DNA of 64,000 nucleotides, taken from Advenella alkanexedens (GTDB lineage Bacteria; Pseudomonadota; Gammaproteobacteria; Burkholderiales; Burkholderiaceae_B). This document shows, piece after piece, positions 62,799-64,000 of this stretch. The stretch is from positions 124,001 through 188,000 of the forward strand of contig NZ_JAHSPR010000003.1 in the NCBI RefSeq assembly GCF_019132845.1. Reading direction: 5' to 3'. Numbering within the stretch: the stretch's first letter is position 1; each line of letters starts with the position of its first letter. A program made the translations under genes and the position numbers. The notes beneath the pieces are model-generated. The model was not told the origin of the DNA. It did no database searches and saw only the letters and a program-made list of their open reading frames with translations.

Positions 62799-63731
62799 TT
62801 AACGCGACAAGGTTTCGGTCATATCAGACAGCATTTCCAACGTTCTGCGGCTTTCAAAAAACCGCGCCTGACCGGTCACCGGATCGGTAAAACCAATTGA
62901 ACGGGCCAATAGTTGCAGAGGTCTGTCAAAGTGGTCCTCTTCACGGGCAGGCAATAAAGCCGGATAGAACTCATCATTGCAAATCGGTATGCCCAGACCA
63001 TTCATATGCACCCGCAGCTGGTGCTTTTTACCGGTCAGCGGTTCCAGCAAATAATGGCCCCATTTCCCGTTATGCGCCAACAGGCTGATGCGGGTACGAC
63101 TGTTGGGCGCCTCGGCCACTTCTTCCATGGTGAAATACTGCGCACTTTTACGGATATGGCTCTCGCGTATCAGGGGGAATTCCAGACTGGTCTTGAAGGG
63201 AGCGATGGCCTCATAGGTTTTGTACACATCACGTGTCTGGAACAAGGTCTGGTAGGCACCCCGATGGCGTTTATTGGCACAGAAAAGCAGCAAACCCGCC
63301 GTATCCCGGTCAAGACGGTGAATCGGGCTCAACTCAAAGTTATTGAGCTGTTTGCGTAAACGGATCAGGGCGGTTTCCTGCAAATAACGCCCCCCCGGGA
63401 TACTGGCCAGAAAATGGGGTTTGTCAGCCACCACCAGACATTCATCCTGGTACAGCACCGCTATCTCAAAAGGGACATTCACTTCGGCCGGTACCTCGCG
63501 GTAATACCACAACCAGCTGTCCGCGATAAAAGGACTGTCCAGCCGCATGGGTACACCGGTGGCATCCACCATATCTCCACGAGCCAGCCGCTCACGCAGT
63601 ATGTCCGGAGACATATGCGGAAATTTCACCAGCAGAAAACTGAACAAATCGGGCCATTGCTGCTCCCGTGGCAAATACAGGCGGCTAGGTACAATACCAT
63701 CGCGAACGGGCAAGGGAAAAGATTGAGACAT
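62799..63731 (-). CDS. RluA-family pseudouridine synthase
   Basis: A 310-residue enzyme with the catalytic Asp in HRLDRDTAGLLLF (about 140-152). The N-terminal region resembles an S4-like domain (MVDATGVPMRLDSPFIA). It isomerises uridine in rRNA or tRNA. The target cannot be read from sequence; RluA-like and TruC-like types are possible. It is a single gene between the glycosidase gene and pntB. Confidence 0.85.
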   Translation of the reverse strand: MSQSFPLPVRDGIVPSRLYLPREQQWPDLFSFLLVKFPHMSPDILRERLARGDMVDATGVPMRLDSPFIADSWLWYYREVPAEVNVPFEIAVLYQDECLVVADKPHFLASIPGGRYLQETALIRLRKQLNNFELSPIHRLDRDTAGLLLFCANKRHRGAYQTLFQTRDVYKTYEAIAPFKTSLEFPLIRESHIRKSAQYFTMEEVAEAPNSRTRISLLAHNGKWGHYLLEPLTGKKHQLRVHMNGLGIPICNDEFYPALLPAREEDHFDRPLQLLARSIGFTDPVTGQARFFESRRTLEMLSDMTETLSR

Positions 63732-63789
63732 GAAAACAGAAACAGGGCTAAACCGTAAAAAAACGATTATAGCCCTGTGGATGCCTACA

Positions 63790-64000
63790 TTACAAAGCGC
63801 GTAATATGGACTCTACTGTTCCTTTCGCATCACCAAAACACATAAAGCTGTTGTCTTTGAAGAACAGCGGATTTTGCACACCGGCATAACCCGTGCTCAT
63901 GGAGCGTTTAAATACAATCACCTGCTGCGCCTTCCAGACCTCAAGAACCGGCATGCCGGCAATCGGGCTGGTCGGGTCTTCGCTGGCGGCCGGATTCACG
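63790..64000 (-). CDS. pntB: NAD(P) transhydrogenase beta subunit, C-terminal end (cut by window edge)
   Basis: The last 70 codons of PntB. The residues [37 protein letters not shown], and [20 protein letters not shown] are the NADP(H)-binding domain III end of the membrane subunit, including the KRSM and GDAK loops. PntB passes protons to drive hydride transfer from NADH to NADP. The rest lies outside the window. Confidence 0.92.
   Translation of the reverse strand, partial: VNPAASEDPTSPIAGMPVLEVWKAQQVIVFKRSMSTGYAGVQNPLFFKDNSFMCFGDAKGTVESILRAL

Overview
The window reads as chromosome from a betaproteobacterium of the order Burkholderiales, most likely Alcaligenaceae. The evidence is a betaproteobacterial-type tad locus with a DUF3613 gene, a Bug-family (TctC-like) solute receptor in an IclR-controlled catabolic operon, a complete Liv-type ABC transporter, malate synthase G, and the smg/topB neighbourhood. 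The genus cannot be named from sequence reading alone. Base composition looks moderate and fairly even. I see no transposase, prophage or CRISPR array.

Layout. Positions 1-15255 (all minus strand) hold a full Flp/Tad pilus locus: flp pilin, prepilin peptidase, two TadE-like pseudopilins, CpaB, the secretin, TadZ, TadA, TadB, TadC, a TadD lipoprotein with an unusually long repeat-filled tail, a DUF3613 protein and two tandem TadG-like proteins, the second cut by the window edge. Next to it on the plus strand (15591-19355) are a GT2 glycosyltransferase, a multi-pass STT3-like GT-C protein and a PAP2-family phosphatase or transferase, together a plausible lipid-linked glycosylation module. Positions 19426-23576 hold an IclR regulator diverging from a VOC / FAH-hydrolase / Bug-receptor / SDR operon.

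Positions 23659-29259 (minus) carry a TTC38-like TPR protein, a diiron ferritin-like protein translationally coupled to a 91-residue unknown protein, and an XRE regulator followed by carboxyspermidine decarboxylase and dehydrogenase (the alternative spermidine or norspermidine route). Positions 29400-31970 contain DUF924, what appears to be the wreck of an RloA-RloB (AbiL-type) defence locus, a DJ-1-family protein, tRNA-Thr(CGT) and two small unknown genes. Positions 31975-42437 are mostly housekeeping: class III aminotransferase, smg, gluQ-RS, a huge DUF2157/DUF4401/GDYXXLXY membrane protein, topB, hemN and a methyltransferase gene split by a frameshift.

Positions 42438-44200 form a decay and repeat zone: a cluster of REP-like palindromes, a HepT-like HEPN protein that has lost its catalytic motif, and an alcohol dehydrogenase lacking its zinc-binding N-terminal part. 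After that come an intact alcohol dehydrogenase, an acetolactate synthase large subunit without a small subunit, panB, a SET-domain protein, a nucleoside deoxyribosyltransferase, a YegP-like protein, photolyase, a five-function liv operon in which LivH and LivM are fused, fpr, a UvrD-like helicase, glcB, a PepSY-like membrane protein with a NAGPA-type phosphodiester glycosidase, an RluA-family pseudouridine synthase, and the 3' end of pntB at the right edge.

The most noteworthy observations are the TolA-like repeat tail on TadD, the glycosylation-type trio beside the pilus locus, the RloA/RloB relic, the catalytically dead HepT relative, the diiron protein with its coupled small partner, and the XRE regulator placed inside a polyamine operon. 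I did not find a wholly new multi-gene system that I could defend. The diiron plus small-partner pair and the pilus-adjacent glycosyl cluster are the best candidates.
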